Shown here: positions 46,690 through 56,917 of the stretch, one piece after another
Numbering within the stretch: the first letter of the stretch is position 1
Layout of the letters: every line of letters begins with the position of its first letter
Origin: Bryoerythrophyllum caledonicum
Lineage: Eukaryota > Streptophyta > Bryopsida > Pottiales > Pottiaceae
Direction: 5' to 3'
Assembly (NCBI GenBank): GCA_963971425.1
Contig: OZ020524.1
Coordinates: 15,751,845 to 15,815,844 of the forward strand
Length of the DNA stretch: 64,000 bases
The notes under the pieces: model-generated
Told to the model about the DNA's origin: nothing
The model's input: the letters and a program-made list of their open reading frames with translations, nothing else
Database searches by the model: none
Made by a program: the position numbers and the translations under genes

Positions 46690-47520
46690 CTCATCGATCT
46701 CTTGAAAGTCGGGAATGTTGGCGGTGGATGGAGAGGGTGTTTACTATTTCCAATACTTCTTCATTAAAAAGTACATTGCTGGAGATAACGATCTTGGATC
46801 TTGCGGAGTCAAAGCATCTGTTTGCGTTAGATTGATCGCCATAACCTATGAGTATAGATGGAAGAGATTTAGGTTGCAGTTTGTCACCTGCCTTGGCATG
46901 AATGTATGCTCGACAACCAAATACTTGTAGATGGGATACATCAGGTTTGTGGGCGGAATAGCGCTCCATAGGTGTAGTCATGTGTAAGACTCGGTGAGGC
47001 ATGCGATTCATGATATAGTTTGATGTACGAAGAGCTTCTCTCCATAAAAATATAGGCAGGTTTGCACCAAATATGAGTGTACGCATGGTTTCACATAAAT
47101 TCCTGTTTTTCCTCTCAGCTTTGCCGTTTTGTTCAATGTGGAAGCATTTATTAGATGTCTTCTAATTCCATGTTTCTCACATTAGGTGTTGAAGGCATTT
47201 GAGAGGTACACTTCACCACGATCTATACATAAGCATGAGATGGCACGAGAAGTTTGTTTCTCTGCCATGTGTTGAAAACTCTGAAAAGTTGGGAAAGTGT
47301 TGTCCTTGGTGACTAAAAAATACACCCATGTATATCTAGAGTAGTCATCAATGAAGGTGAGAACGTACCTTGAACTTGTGAGTGAACGATGTGGAAATGG
47401 ACCACATAAGTCAGAGTGTAGTAACTCAAGTGATCTAGAAGTTTGATGAAAACTTTGTCGTGGTATAGCTTGAATATTTTGTTTTCCAAGTATACAAGGT
47501 TTGCATGTAGTAAACACTTT
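46690..47520 (-). pseudogene. Copia-A integrase
   Basis: Fragments in order: CKPCILGKQNIQAIPRQSFH, LHSDLCGPFPHRSLTSSRYV, TFIDDYSRYTWVYFL, and DRGEVYLSNAF (47517-47182), then FLWREALRTSNYIMNRMPHR, HLQVFGCRAYIH and KIVISSNVLFNE (47086-46691). These are the GAG-pre-integrase, catalytic core and C-terminal parts of copia integrase. A frameshift near 47160 and other lesions interrupt it. Confidence 0.85.
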
Positions 47521-47776
47521 CTTGAGAAGAGAAAGTCATGTAACAAGACCTTGACCAGAAAACTTTAGAAAGGATTGAAAGTTGAGGTGTTTAAAACGCT
47601 TGTGCCACAGCTATGTTAACCAGTAGGTGAGATAGCTGCAACATTCAGTGATATAAGTAGAGTGAGCTCCACATTCCTTGTCAAAGAGGTGTTGAGTCTA
47701 CAGAGATTGTTGGAGTGAGTGCGTGAGCTTGTAAGTATGACCCCTTTTGGATCATTTCTACCAAAGATCCAACACT

Positions 47777-48411
47777 TCAAGGTCCAAATAAGGTGAAGTG
47801 ACAATTGTCTACAAATTTATCCACTGAGAGAAGATTTTTGCATAGTCTTGGCACATAGAGAATGTCTGAGACCTGTTTATTCCGAGGAAGAGTAATTGCA
47901 CCTTGAACATTTATAGGAAGAATGTGGCCATTTGTTGTGGTAATCTGTGACTTTGGTCCACTATGTAAATCAGATAGAAGATGGCAATTACCTGTGGCAT
48001 AAGCACTTGTGCCGCTATTTAGGTACCAATTGCTAGCAGTGGGTATACTTGGTAACTCCGTTGTATAGATTTCTTCCTGATCATCTTGTGTGTACTCGAT
48101 AGAGTCTTCTACAAGTTCCTCTTCAGTTTCTTTTTCAACTACAAAAGCTGGAAAACTCTTTTTCCAGGTAGTATTGGAACTTTGATAGTTGTTCGCCAAA
48201 CGAATGTCTCTAATGCGCTCCTCAAGGCGTGTGATTTCGCAATTGTTGGACCAATGATCCAACATACCACATTTGTGGCAGGCTCCGGAGGTACTTTGTT
48301 TAGAAGTGTTGTGGCCTCTAGTACTACTGCCTGCAGCCAAGTGACGAGTTGCTACCGGTGACGGACGCTAGACTGCCGTCACGAGTTGCTGAACTATTGC
48401 TGCTAGTGGAG
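47777..48411 (-). pseudogene. Copia-A gag zinc knuckle and protease
   Basis: CHKCGMLDHWSNNC (CCHC knuckle) at about 48240-48280 is followed by an acidic spacer and the protease region WYLNSGTSAYATGNCHLL, where the catalytic Asp of the usual LDSGAS is Asn. VPRLCKNLLSVDKF marks the protease/integrase border. The gag portion upstream of 48411 is displaced to 53579 onward by the Copia-B insertion. Confidence 0.85.
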
Positions 48412-48416
48412 GAGCT

Positions 48417-48601
48417 GTTGAACTCATCAAGATCAAAGTGACACGATCGTGTGTTAACACTACATGTATTAAGAAGGGCAAGGCCCTGATTATAAATTTA
48501 TATACAGTTCCGCAAGACTAAATGAATGAAGAATGTGGACTACAGTAACTACATATGCTACAGTGGTTGATGAAGGAACGAAGACGCAGGAGAATTCAAC
48601 A
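48417..48601 (-). repeat. Copia-B 3' LTR
   Basis: 185 bp, paired with 53396-53573. The polypurine tract lies immediately upstream in - strand sense (48602-48612). Confidence 0.85.
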
Positions 48602-48864
48602 TCCTCCCTCGACTGTGACTTCATAATTGTGCAACTTCGAGAGAGATGGTGAGGGTGCAGCGACGAGCAGCAGGAACTGCGATGACCTTGTAGGAGCATA
48701 TAGAACAACTTTTTGCGGTAAGTGGTTGTTTTTCATGTTGTGGGAGGAATGTTGAAATGAATAGTAACGAGGGTTTTGTGGGTGCAGTCACAAATTGTTC
48801 TTCTAATGATGTGAGAGTGCAATCTGCTGATGCGTCAGTTTTGGGATTAGATCCTAGATATTTG

Positions 48865-49140
48865 TTAGTTCTAGATGTTTAGGGCCAGGCGGTTGGAAGA
48901 GATAGAAGGTGTCAGGGCATATGAAGAGGAAGAGGTCGTGATGCAGGAGGGACGTGTGGGCAAGGAGACTTCGACTGAGTCTTGTTGGTTGCCGTATTTT
49001 GAGGATCCGACTCAGTGGTATGATAACCGCGCAACAAAGAGCAATCCACGAGCACCGGAATTTTGACATAAGAAGACTTAGCGAGCATTGTGGATCGATG
49101 GCTGGTATACTCCGCAGGGGGTCAAGGATAGACTATAGGA
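48865..49140 (+). pseudogene. Captured OSB-like (PDF-motif) host gene fragment inside Copia-B
   Basis: On the + strand, opposite to Copia-B, an open frame reads SCWLPYFEDPTQWYDNR, ATKSNPRAPEF, then after a stop/frame lesion HKKT, ALWIDGWYTPQGVKDRL. Plant organellar single-stranded DNA-binding (OSB) proteins have a C-terminal PDF motif with this pattern (P..W.DNR..K.NP..PDF.HK). It sits between Copia-B RNase H and its polypurine tract. I infer a transduplicated cDNA or gene fragment. It has stops and is only about 90 codons, so not functional. Confidence 0.5.
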
Positions 49141-49169
49141 TTAGATGCAAAATAAAGGATGCCTGCACT

Positions 49170-50555
49170 AGTTCTGTTGGCAATGAATTTCTAGTATGCC
49201 AATGGTTTGGTCAGAAAATCAGCCTCTTGGAGGGTGGTGGGAACATGCAGGACTTGTACTTCTCCATTGTGAGATGCCTCTCTAATAAAATGTTGCTAGA
49301 TATCAATGTGTTTGGTAAGGGAATGTTGAACCGGATTTTGAGCTAGCTTTATACATAATTCGTTGTCGCTTAGTGGTTGTGTTGGCTGATCATGATCAAA
49401 TCTAAGTTCCCCGAGAAGTCTGCGATAGTAAATGATATCTTTTGCAGCATCGGTGAGGACACGATATTCAGCCTCCGTACTGGATAAAGAAACTATAGGT
49501 TGAAATTTGCTGCTCTATGCCATGCTTACGTTACCGATTTTGTGTAGTAGTCATAATGTCAATTTTCTGGTATCAATATCTCGGCCCCAGTTAGCATCGC
49601 TATAGGTGTGATAATTGTCTGAATTTCCTGCAGGTAGGAATAGGCCATAATCAATTGTCCCTTGGAGATAACATAATATCTTTTTGGCAGCTTGATAGTG
49701 AGCTTCTTCAGGGGCATTCATGTACCGAGAGACGGTGCTTACCGCATAACATACATCAGGCCTGGTATTTGTTAAATAAATCAGGCTGCCAACAAGTGAA
49801 CGGTAGAGATAAGTGTCTACAAGACTTGTATTAGTGTGTCGTTGTAGCTGAAGGTTAGGATCCATGGGAAGGCGGCAAGGGTTGCAGTGGGACATGTTGA
49901 ATCTCTTGAGTAGTTGTATGATGTAGTTTCTCTGAGTGAGAAAGATTCCAGCCTGAGTTCGTGCGAGTTCAGCATTGAGGTATATTGGAGCCAGACCTAA
50001 ATCCGTCATGTCGTAGTCTCTACAGAAAGCATCTCGTAAATGGTCGATTTCAACTGCGTTGTCGCCCGTGATAAGAAGATCATCGGCGTATAAAAGTAGT
50101 ATGACACGTTTACCATCGATAGTGGTGTAGTAAAGATTGAGATTGTGTGCACTACGTGTGAGGCCCTATTTACGCATCCATGCGTCAACTTCATCATACC
50201 ATGCTTTGGATGCTTGTTTCAGTCCGTAAAGTGCCTTCTTTAAGCGACATACTTTGCGAGGATCATTGGCAGATGGAAAACCAGGAGGGATTTCGATGAT
50301 AACTTCTTCTTTTAAATGTCCATTCAGAAATGCAGTCACGACGTCCATCTGATATTTGGGCCAATTGTTCTTGGCGGCCAATGATAAGACTATTCGAATA
50401 GTGGACCAACAAACAACAGGGGCAAAAATTTCATGATAGTCGATTCCTTCACGCTGCTCAAATCCGCGTGCAACGATACGTGCCTTGCGTTTGATGATAT
50501 TTCCTATCTGCTTGAGTTTGAAAAGCCATTTTGCTGTAATAGGCTTCTTGTGCAC
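49170..50555 (-). pseudogene. Copia-B reverse transcriptase and RNase H
   Basis: From high to low coordinates: KKPITAKWLFKLKQIG, RIVARGFEQREGIDYHEIFA, DVVTAFLNGHLKEEV, KKALYGLKQASKAWYDEV, then a frame change to LLLYADDLLITGDN-like sequence around 50080, then PIYLNAELARTQAGIFLTQ, SLVGSLIYLTNTRPDVCYAV, and RNase H parts SSTEAEYRVLTDAAKDI and NPVQHSLTKHIDI. Several stops and at least one frameshift are present. Confidence 0.85.
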
Positions 50556-51185
50556 TAGACGATCAATTATTTTCCAAGTGTTGTTCTTTAAAATTGAGCT
50601 TGTTTCGTAGTCAATTGTTGTTTGTCATTCATTGTTTTGAATTGCTTCATCGTAGGTTTGGGGTTCTGAAGGTGTTTCCGCCGCAAGTGTCCAGAAGTCT
50701 TTCAATTTTACTGAAGGTCTCCGGTCTCTGATGCTGCGGCGAGGAGAATCGATATGGTGATCAAACTGCGAGGGTGACAATGGTGCAACAGGGTGAGGTA
50801 CTGCCGGGGCTCCTTCCAATAAGCCGAGGTCGAGATTGGAGGCCGTGGTTTGACCGGGTCTCGGGGTTGCATGGAGCCCGATGGGGTTTTGGGGCTTGAG
50901 TTCATGACCTGTCCCTCTCATGGGCCGTATACCCTCGGGCTACCCACCCTCCCCGTAAAGAAGCCCTCCCATGCTAGGTAGGTCATGGCTTGGGTCGCCG
51001 GGACTGATCCCAATGTTCGTTGAGTCTATCTCTGTGCCCCCCGCATTAATTGATTCCTACCATGCATTAGTATGGGCGGGGCTTGTATTGACTGTCATTC
51101 TGACTTCAAGCGTGTGCATGTGTGTGGCGTCAGTGGAAATTGCATGGAATGGTGGTCCTATGTCATAGATTGACGTGGTCTCTAC

Positions 51186-52040
51186 CTATGCTTGGTCAAG
51201 GTGATGGTATCCAACCTTCCCTTCATCAAAGATGACATCTCTACTCAAGATAATCTTGCGCCGTCTTGGGTCATAAAGTCTGAAAGCTTTAGTTTCAAGG
51301 TCATATTCTACAAATATACACCTCTGTGTCTTGCTGTCAAATTGTTTCTGTCTTCCTTGGGAATGTACACATAAGCCAGACAACCCAATATCTTAAGATG
51401 ATGAAGGTCAGATTTGGTACCTGAAAATTTATTTTGTGGCGGGGTTCCAAAGTTGGCTCGAGTTAGGCTCCTTTTAATGAGATATGTGGCTATTGCCACT
51501 GCCTCACTCCATAAATATGTTGGTAAAGTTGCGTCAGCTGCTAAACTCCTTGCACGTTCCATAATTGTTTTGTTGCGCCGTTCAGATACTCCATTCTGTT
51601 GTTGAGTGCGTGCTTGAGTAAGTCCACATTGAATGCCCGCGTGGTTGGAATATTCAATGAATAGCTGAGATAAATATTCACCACCACGATCAGATCTCAA
51701 ATTCTTCAGTTTATTCCCTGTCTGTTGTTCATGCATGCTTATGAAGATACAAAATTTGTTGAAAGTTTTGCTTTTGTGTCGCAAAAAATAAATCCAACTC
51801 TTTCGTGAGAAGTCATCAGTAAACACAAGAGTATATTTTGATCCTCCAAGAGACATATGAGGCATAGGTCCAATGACGTCCGTATGTACTTACTCCCCTG
51901 GTTTGATGACCTTGTATCTGACTTTTGTGGGAAGCGCTCTCGATGTTGTCGTCCAGCAAGGCAGCATTCACAAATTCGATTTGTGCAATCAATAGTTGGT
52001 ATACCTTCCACTTCATGTGAGGATGATAATAGTTTCAACT
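51186..52040 (-). pseudogene. Copia-B integrase
   Basis: Motifs on -: ICECCLAGRQHRERFP (zinc-binding HHCC end), GGSKYTLVFTDDFSRKSWIY, LRSDRGGEYLSQLFIEYSN, GLTQARTQQQNGVSERRNKT, ARSLAADATLPTYLWSEAVA and FDSKTQRCIFVEYD. The catalytic DDE residues are represented. A frameshift near 51320 and one near 51860 break the frame. Confidence 0.85.
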
Positions 52041-52194
52041 TTCAAGCCAGCGTAGCTTAAGTGACCTAATCTTTTGTGCCACACCTTTGCACTATCATTT
52101 ACTTCTACTGAATGTGCCTGTATGTTCTCATGAAAACAATATAAACCGTTTGTCAGGTCTCTAGATACCAAGGGCCATTGCCGTGTTGGTCGTA

Positions 52195-52960
52195 CTATCC
52201 GTAATAATCATCAAACATTTCGGCGAAGTTTGCGAAAGCTTCAGGTGTCGGTGGTACACGCGGCATGTTGCAGTCACGTGCAAAATGCCCGGGAGCGCAA
52301 CACTTGTAACAGAAGAAGCTTCCTCCTCCACTGCCGTATGGTGACCATCGACCTGGAGTTCCTCGTGTTGGAGGGGAGCCGCGACTCCCATTGTACTGCG
52401 CGTTCACACTTGGCGACTGGGAGTTTGCTCCAGCAAAGTACTATTTGCCTCGTCCTTGATGATAACGACCCCTCCCACGGCCCCAAGGCCCTCGTCCTTG
52501 ACCATGGTAGCCTTGCGCCTGGTTACCATCGAACATACTTGTTTGTTTCTTGAATGTAGTAGACAAAGCTTCATCATCTCCATGAAGAAGATTCATGTGC
52601 TCTCTCCTGTAAAACTGAGACATATGTTTAGAGCTGAGGCAGTCAAACGTCATGTCTCGATCTTGTTGTACCAAGTTTTGTATAGTACTGTCATATGAGC
52701 GCAGAAGTCCATTGAGCACCACTTGTTTCATACTCCTGTTTGTGATGCTCTCTCCCATGTTAATCAAGCGATTCTTGATTTCACGCGTTCTTCTCAGGTA
52801 ATCTTCTATCGAGCATCCTTCTTGCATCTTCATGTTGGTGAGCTGACTTGTGAGTGTGAGTATCACTGATTGATCACCAGATTCATACTATTCACGTAGT
52901 GTCGTCGAAGCGCTAGCCGGGTCAATGCATTCTGCAATCAGTTCAATAACCTCATCAGAT
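52195..52960 (-). pseudogene. Copia-B gag
   Basis: A UBN2-type gag segment is present (LTSQLTNMKMQEGCSIEDYL and LLRSYDSTIQNLVQQ), followed by Gly/Arg-rich sequence and the CCHC knuckle CYKCCAPGHFARDC. The N-terminal third of gag is missing upstream of 52960, where a hairpin sequence occurs instead. Confidence 0.75.
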
Positions 52961-52980
52961 ACAGACATCAATATGAGCTC

Positions 52981-53119
52981 ATAGTCGATGTCAATCAAGA
53001 GCTAGATGAAGAACTAGAATGAGGAACTAGAATGGAGAATACAAACATCAATATGAGCTCCATTCTATTGCCTTCCTCCATTCTAGTTCCTCATCTAGCT
53101 CTTGATTGACATCGACTAT
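52981..53119. repeat. Perfect 29-bp inverted repeat in the Copia-B leader
   Basis: Arms ATAGTCGATGTCAATCAAGA... at 52981-53009 and their exact reverse complement at 53091-53119 enclose further paired phrases (GGAACTAGAATGGAG and CTCCATTCTAGTTCC). A direct repeat ATCAATATGAGCTC occurs at about 52967 and 53048. It lies between the primer-binding site and the surviving gag. Confidence 0.75.
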
Positions 53120-53382
53120 CTACGGATTAGGTGCTAGTGTACGCTCGTTTTCTGTGAGACTCCAAAGTTTCTTTGATCTCAAGATCACTCTCATCTTGGT
53201 ACTCATATGTGATAGTTAGACAAGCCTTTTAGCTTGTCTGTCTCTCTGATCACTAAGCTTTCTGTCATTTCTGCGTTTTCTCTTTTCTGCAACTATTTCT
53301 CTCTTGCTTTAATTGGGTAGGAGCAAGGCTACAAGTCAGTGTTATTCTAGTCTAGTCTAAAAAATCTGATCATCTGTCTAAT

Positions 53383-53395
53383 CACTCTGATACCA
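53383..53395 (-). promoter_or_regulatory. Copia-B primer-binding site
   Basis: TGGTATCAGAGTG on the - strand directly follows the 5' LTR and is complementary to the 3' end of plant initiator tRNA-Met with one change from the usual TGGTATCAGAGC. Confidence 0.8.
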
Positions 53396-53573
53396 TATTG
53401 AACTCATCAAGAACAAAGTGACACAGTCGTGTGTTAACATTGCATGTATTAAGAAGGGCAAGGCCCTAATTATATACAGTTCCGCAAGAGTAGATGAATC
53501 AAGAATGTGGACTATAGTAACTACATATGTTACAGTGGTTGATGAAGGAAGGAAGACGCAGGAGAATTCAACA
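53396..53573 (-). repeat. Copia-B 5' LTR
   Basis: 178 bp, paired with 48417-48601. Its inner end reads TTCAATA where CA is expected (one transition). Confidence 0.85.
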
Positions 53574-53578
53574 GGAGT

Positions 53579-54397
53579 TGCCTCTGTGCGCGCCATTGTT
53601 GCGTCCGGTGCCACGCGGGTTACATCCTTTGCTGCCTCTACCATGTTGGGTGCCACCTTTGACCTACAATGCCTCCTCACTTTGATTATGATTTTTGAAC
53701 CGAGTACGTCTGCCATCTTCTTGTATTAGTAAAGTCTCCAATTCTGTGTATGTTGGTTGGTTTTCTCTGATGGAAACCTATTCATAGAAATTCGACCAAC
53801 CATCTGGGAGGCTCATGAGTAGTCTGTCAATGAGTTTATCATCTTCTAAGGTTATGTTAATATTGGCAAGGTGTGCAATAATTGCATTGAAGTTTCTAAG
53901 GTGTTCCTCTATGTGTTGTTTATTGTTCAACCTGAGATTGTAAAACTGATTTTTTAAAGCCAAACGTCTATTGGTGGATTTGGATTCAAACAAAGATTAC
54001 AATTTCTCCCACATTTGACTAGGTTCATTCATATGCATAATGTAAGGGAGGAGTGAGTCTTTAACCGTAGAAATGATGATGCGCCTTGCTCTGACTTTCT
54101 GTCTTTGGAGTAGAATGGGATCAGTGCGGGCTGGCGGGGAAGCGTTGGGATCAGTGCGGATTGCCGCGGGAGCGTTGAGCTCGATGTGGATCGCTCGGTA
54201 GGAGTGGTGGCATATGAATTGGCATCTTCTGAAGTAATAGGGACAGTTTGAGATCCGAACGCCTCTAGGGAGCTGAGTTCAATCAGGTGCCACAATAGCT
54301 CGTCTTGTAGTGCCATTCCGATCTTGAGAGACCACATTGCATAGTTGTTGGTCCCTTGAAGCATAGATTCTTCGCGAGTATCTATTCCAGAATCCAT
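53579..54397 (-). pseudogene. Copia-A gag, N-terminal part
   Basis: Starts MDSGIDTREESMLQGTNNYA then MWSLKIGMALQDELLWHLI, a typical copia gag N-terminus. The UBN2 helices follow in another frame (LALKNQFYNLRLNNKQHIEE, FNAIIAHLANINI, LLMSLPDGWSNFYE; 53778-53993), and a segment ending TMARTEATP stops at the Copia-B target site. Continuation is at 48411. Confidence 0.8.
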
Positions 54398-54747
54398 TCA
54401 ATGATTGATCTACTTTAGCAAAAAAAAATTCAGAAAAAAACTTCGATCGAAATAACCTCAGGTTTTGTGAGCTGACGAAGTGCTTGATGGTAGGAACGCT
54501 GGTACTCTGTAGGACTGTTGCACCTCGTGTATATAGAACATCCTTGTTTTTGGATCAAGATTGGGCTGCCAGATGACGTGATGCCTCTAAGTCATATCCG
54601 ATCTCGTTAGCTTTCTACAACGGGTAGTACCTAAATGTATATCTCCTTGAGTCTACGTGCTCTATTGCTAGTACAATTACTAGATGAGGAGATGGTTCGG
54701 TTCCAGAGGGATGCCGAGGAAAGTAGATCTAAAAAACTACTCAGAGA

Positions 54748-54763
54748 GCGCTCTGATACCATG
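54748..54763 (-). promoter_or_regulatory. Copia-A primer-binding site
   Basis: TGGTATCAGAGCGCTC on - matches the initiator tRNA-Met-type site, directly next to the LTR end (CTCAACA). Confidence 0.8.
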
Positions 54764-54949
54764 TTGAGGATTGGATCACCATCGGTATCGTATTGATCAA
54801 AAGATGCTTTACAAGGCCAAAAAGGCCCGATTCTACACATGAGTCTAGGCTAAATCAAAAAGCTAACTTGGACAGTCCACTGATGGTGGGCTGTGACTTA
54901 ACAGTAGATGAATGTACAGCAAGGATGAAGGTAGCGAATACCAACTTCA

Positions 54950-55672
54950 GAACCACGACTGTCATTCATGCCTGGATGTGCAGACAACTCAAGATTCAAG
55001 CTCTTAAATTTGAATCAGCCGCTCTTAAACTTCCAAAGAATTGAAGACGAAGCGCCAGAATGGGCTCATGAGTATGTGGCCGGACATCCTAGTTAACTGA
55101 ACACACGTGATAACATAATATTTATAGCCGAACCATGATCGACGGACAGTTGTATGCGTTCATGTTCAGGAGTCACTAGAGGCCGTTCTCCTCCAGAGCT
55201 TTGATCATCCATTAGCTCCTTCAGCTGCAAGCTCCAGCCCGGTTAGCCAACCTTGCCGTGGCTCTTGCATCCACCAGGTGGGTCCCCTAGTATCTTCACA
55301 TCGATGCGCAAGCTTTCACTTTGTAGTCTAGACATGTGAAGGAAATTTCACGAACACATCTGATCGATATCATCGTCTTTTCTGATGGAGCGAAAGCGTT
55401 TTGTGTGTTACAGGAAATCAGAGCATGTTCTGTGTATTCCAATGACATCGCTTACTGGATATGTGCTGTCGATCACTATATCTCCGTGACTATCCTCTCA
55501 CAGATTAACCTCTCTATTCTAGCGTAGTGTAGGTCACTGTGCCGATCATATGTGTGTGAAGTTCGGTGCTGTGTATTGGTGAAACGTACATGTCTACGAC
55601 CCTGCTGTCTCACCACCATCGTTTCGTTTGAGTCTTCTCAGATAGAGCCACGTTCGGTTAGCAGGGGCAGCG
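54950..55672 (+). other. 5' flank of IRG-like gene 1 (duplicated at about 57960-58623)
   Basis: The upstream regions of the two GTPase genes match in order over about 650 bp: GAAGCGCC, GTTGTATGCGTT, CATGTTCA, GATCATCCA, CCAACCTTGCCGTGGCTCTTG, ATCTGATCGAT, and TACATGTCTACGACCCTGCTG just before the start. The promoter was duplicated with the gene, so both copies could share regulation. Confidence 0.65.
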
Positions 55673-56917
55673 ATGGGTAATTCTTCTTCGAACTTGGGGG
55701 AGTCGATCGGCAAAGCGCTCCATGGCTTCTTCAGTCCAGTTATATGCGCCATGATGAACATGTTTGGGATGAGGCCCGAGGGATCGAACGACACATTGCG
55801 GCAGATAGCAGCATGTAACGAAGAACTGGAGGAGCAGAAGCGGCGCGTAGACGAGATAAGAACTGGAGCTGAAGAGCGTGTACGCGATGCGCAGACGCGG
55901 GAGGCTGCCGCCAGAGAAGCAGAAGGCGCAGCGAGAAGTCGCGAAGAGGCAGCGCTTGTCAAGGCCCACGAAGCTAGCACCGCGCTCCTGAACGGTATCC
56001 GGCCCGTCGTAATGCCTACCACGTCGCAAGTCCAGGCCGCCATGGAGCGGATGCAGTACGACCCGAAGAAGCTGCACTTCGGCGTCTGCGGAACTTCCGG
56101 CAGCGGGAAGTCGTCACTAATTAATGCGTTCCGTGGTTTGACGGGGGGGTCAGACCTCGCTGCCGCGGTTGGCGTCACCGAGACCACGTCGGAAGTCACA
56201 CGCTACCCAGATTCGCGCAGCGAGGTTCCGTATGCTCGCTTCGTGTGGTACGACATTCCTGGCGCGGGAACGACTGCTGTACCTGACTGGCAGTACTTCA
56301 ACGACCAAGGCCTGTTCGTGCTGGACTTCATCGTCATGGTCTACGATGTGCGCTTCACCCGGATCGACGTGGGGATCATCGAGAACTGTCACCGGTTCAA
56401 CATACCGGTCTTCATTGTCCGCAGCAAAGCGGACCAGCACATTGATAACATGATCAAGGAGGATGATATTGACTGCACCAGACCTGAGTACGGGAAGGTT
56501 TACGAAGAGATGAAGACGAAGTACGTGACGGCTGTTAGATCTGACTTCCGTAAGCACATGGAAGCTCTGGCGGAGAGCCCAGAAGTAGACGCGTGCGATC
56601 GTGATATAGTATTGAGCGAGCGTGTCTACATCGTGTCGTGTGCGAATGTTAGAAAGTTGTTGCAGTCTGGAGCTAAAGAGGGGTGGTTAGGTGTTGACCG
56701 AAGGGAGATAATTGATGAAGTGCTGTTGCTGGAGGATATGGTGAGGGCCGCTGCGAGGAGGCGCTACTCGAAGCCTGAGGAGAAGGGCATGTTCAGGAAA
56801 GGGAGGGACGCGATTTGTACGGGTTTTACCTCAGCCTTGCGGTTGGCATCAGGGTCCAAGACTGATCAATCCGAGTCTTCGATTAGTAGTGAAGTAAAGG
56901 ACAGTCAAGCTGTGTGA
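55673..56917 (+). CDS. IRG/p47 (IIGP)-like GTPase, copy 1
   Basis: Single-exon gene of 414 codons. It starts MGNSSSNLGE, a strong N-myristoylation signal, followed by a helical, Arg/Glu/Ala-rich probable coiled coil (about 45-105). The G domain has G1 GTSGSGKSSLIN (140-151), a Thr-rich switch I (VTETTSEVT, about 168-176), G3 DIPGAGTT (194-201), G4 RSKAD (250-254) and a plausible G5 VSCANV. The DIPG and SKAD forms with the following helical C-terminus resemble immunity-related GTPases (IIGP family). Predicted to be a membrane-associated GTPase. IRGs act in cell-autonomous immunity in vertebrates; a plant role is unknown. An identical-looking neighbour lies 1.7 kb downstream. Confidence 0.85.
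   Translation: MGNSSSNLGESIGKALHGFFSPVICAMMNMFGMRPEGSNDTLRQIAACNEELEEQKRRVDEIRTGAEERVRDAQTREAAAREAEGAARSREEAALVKAHEASTALLNGIRPVVMPTTSQVQAAMERMQYDPKKLHFGVCGTSGSGKSSLINAFRGLTGGSDLAAAVGVTETTSEVTRYPDSRSEVPYARFVWYDIPGAGTTAVPDWQYFNDQGLFVLDFIVMVYDVRFTRIDVGIIENCHRFNIPVFIVRSKADQHIDNMIKEDDIDCTRPEYGKVYEEMKTKYVTAVRSDFRKHMEALAESPEVDACDRDIVLSERVYIVSCANVRKLLQSGAKEGWLGVDRREIIDEVLLLEDMVRAAARRRYSKPEEKGMFRKGRDAICTGFTSALRLASGSKTDQSESSISSEVKDSQAV

Larger units (their letters stand above)
48412..53578 (-). mobile_element. Copia-B: near-complete Ty1/copia element nested in Copia-A gag
   Basis: Short LTRs lie at 48417-48601 and 53396-53573; by eye they are about 93% alike with a short indel. Both begin TGTTGAA-like and end TTCAACA. 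A 5-bp target duplication flanks them (GGAGC 48412-48416, GGAGT 53574-53578, one mismatch). The primer-binding site TGGTATCAGAGTG abuts the 5' LTR on the - strand (53383-53395), and a purine tract GAGGGAGGA abuts the 3' LTR (48602-48610). Inside are gag, integrase, RT and RNase H on the - strand, all with lesions. Confidence 0.88.
38376..54925 (-). mobile_element. Copia-A: old Ty1/copia retrotransposon split by nested insertions
   Basis: Read on the - strand, the parts run gag (54397 to about 53580, resuming at 48411), protease, integrase (47517-46700), RT (46154-45881, resuming at 40486), and RNase H (to 38383). A primer-binding site TGGTATCAGAGCGCTC lies at 54748-54763 next to the end of a 5' LTR that starts (in + coordinates) TGTTGAGGATTGG at about 54760. 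Its outer end is near 54925 but not resolved. No 3' LTR was found, so the 3' end seems deleted. Four insertions interrupt it: 38614-38699, 38812-39357, 40491-45876 and 48417-53573. Confidence 0.8.
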
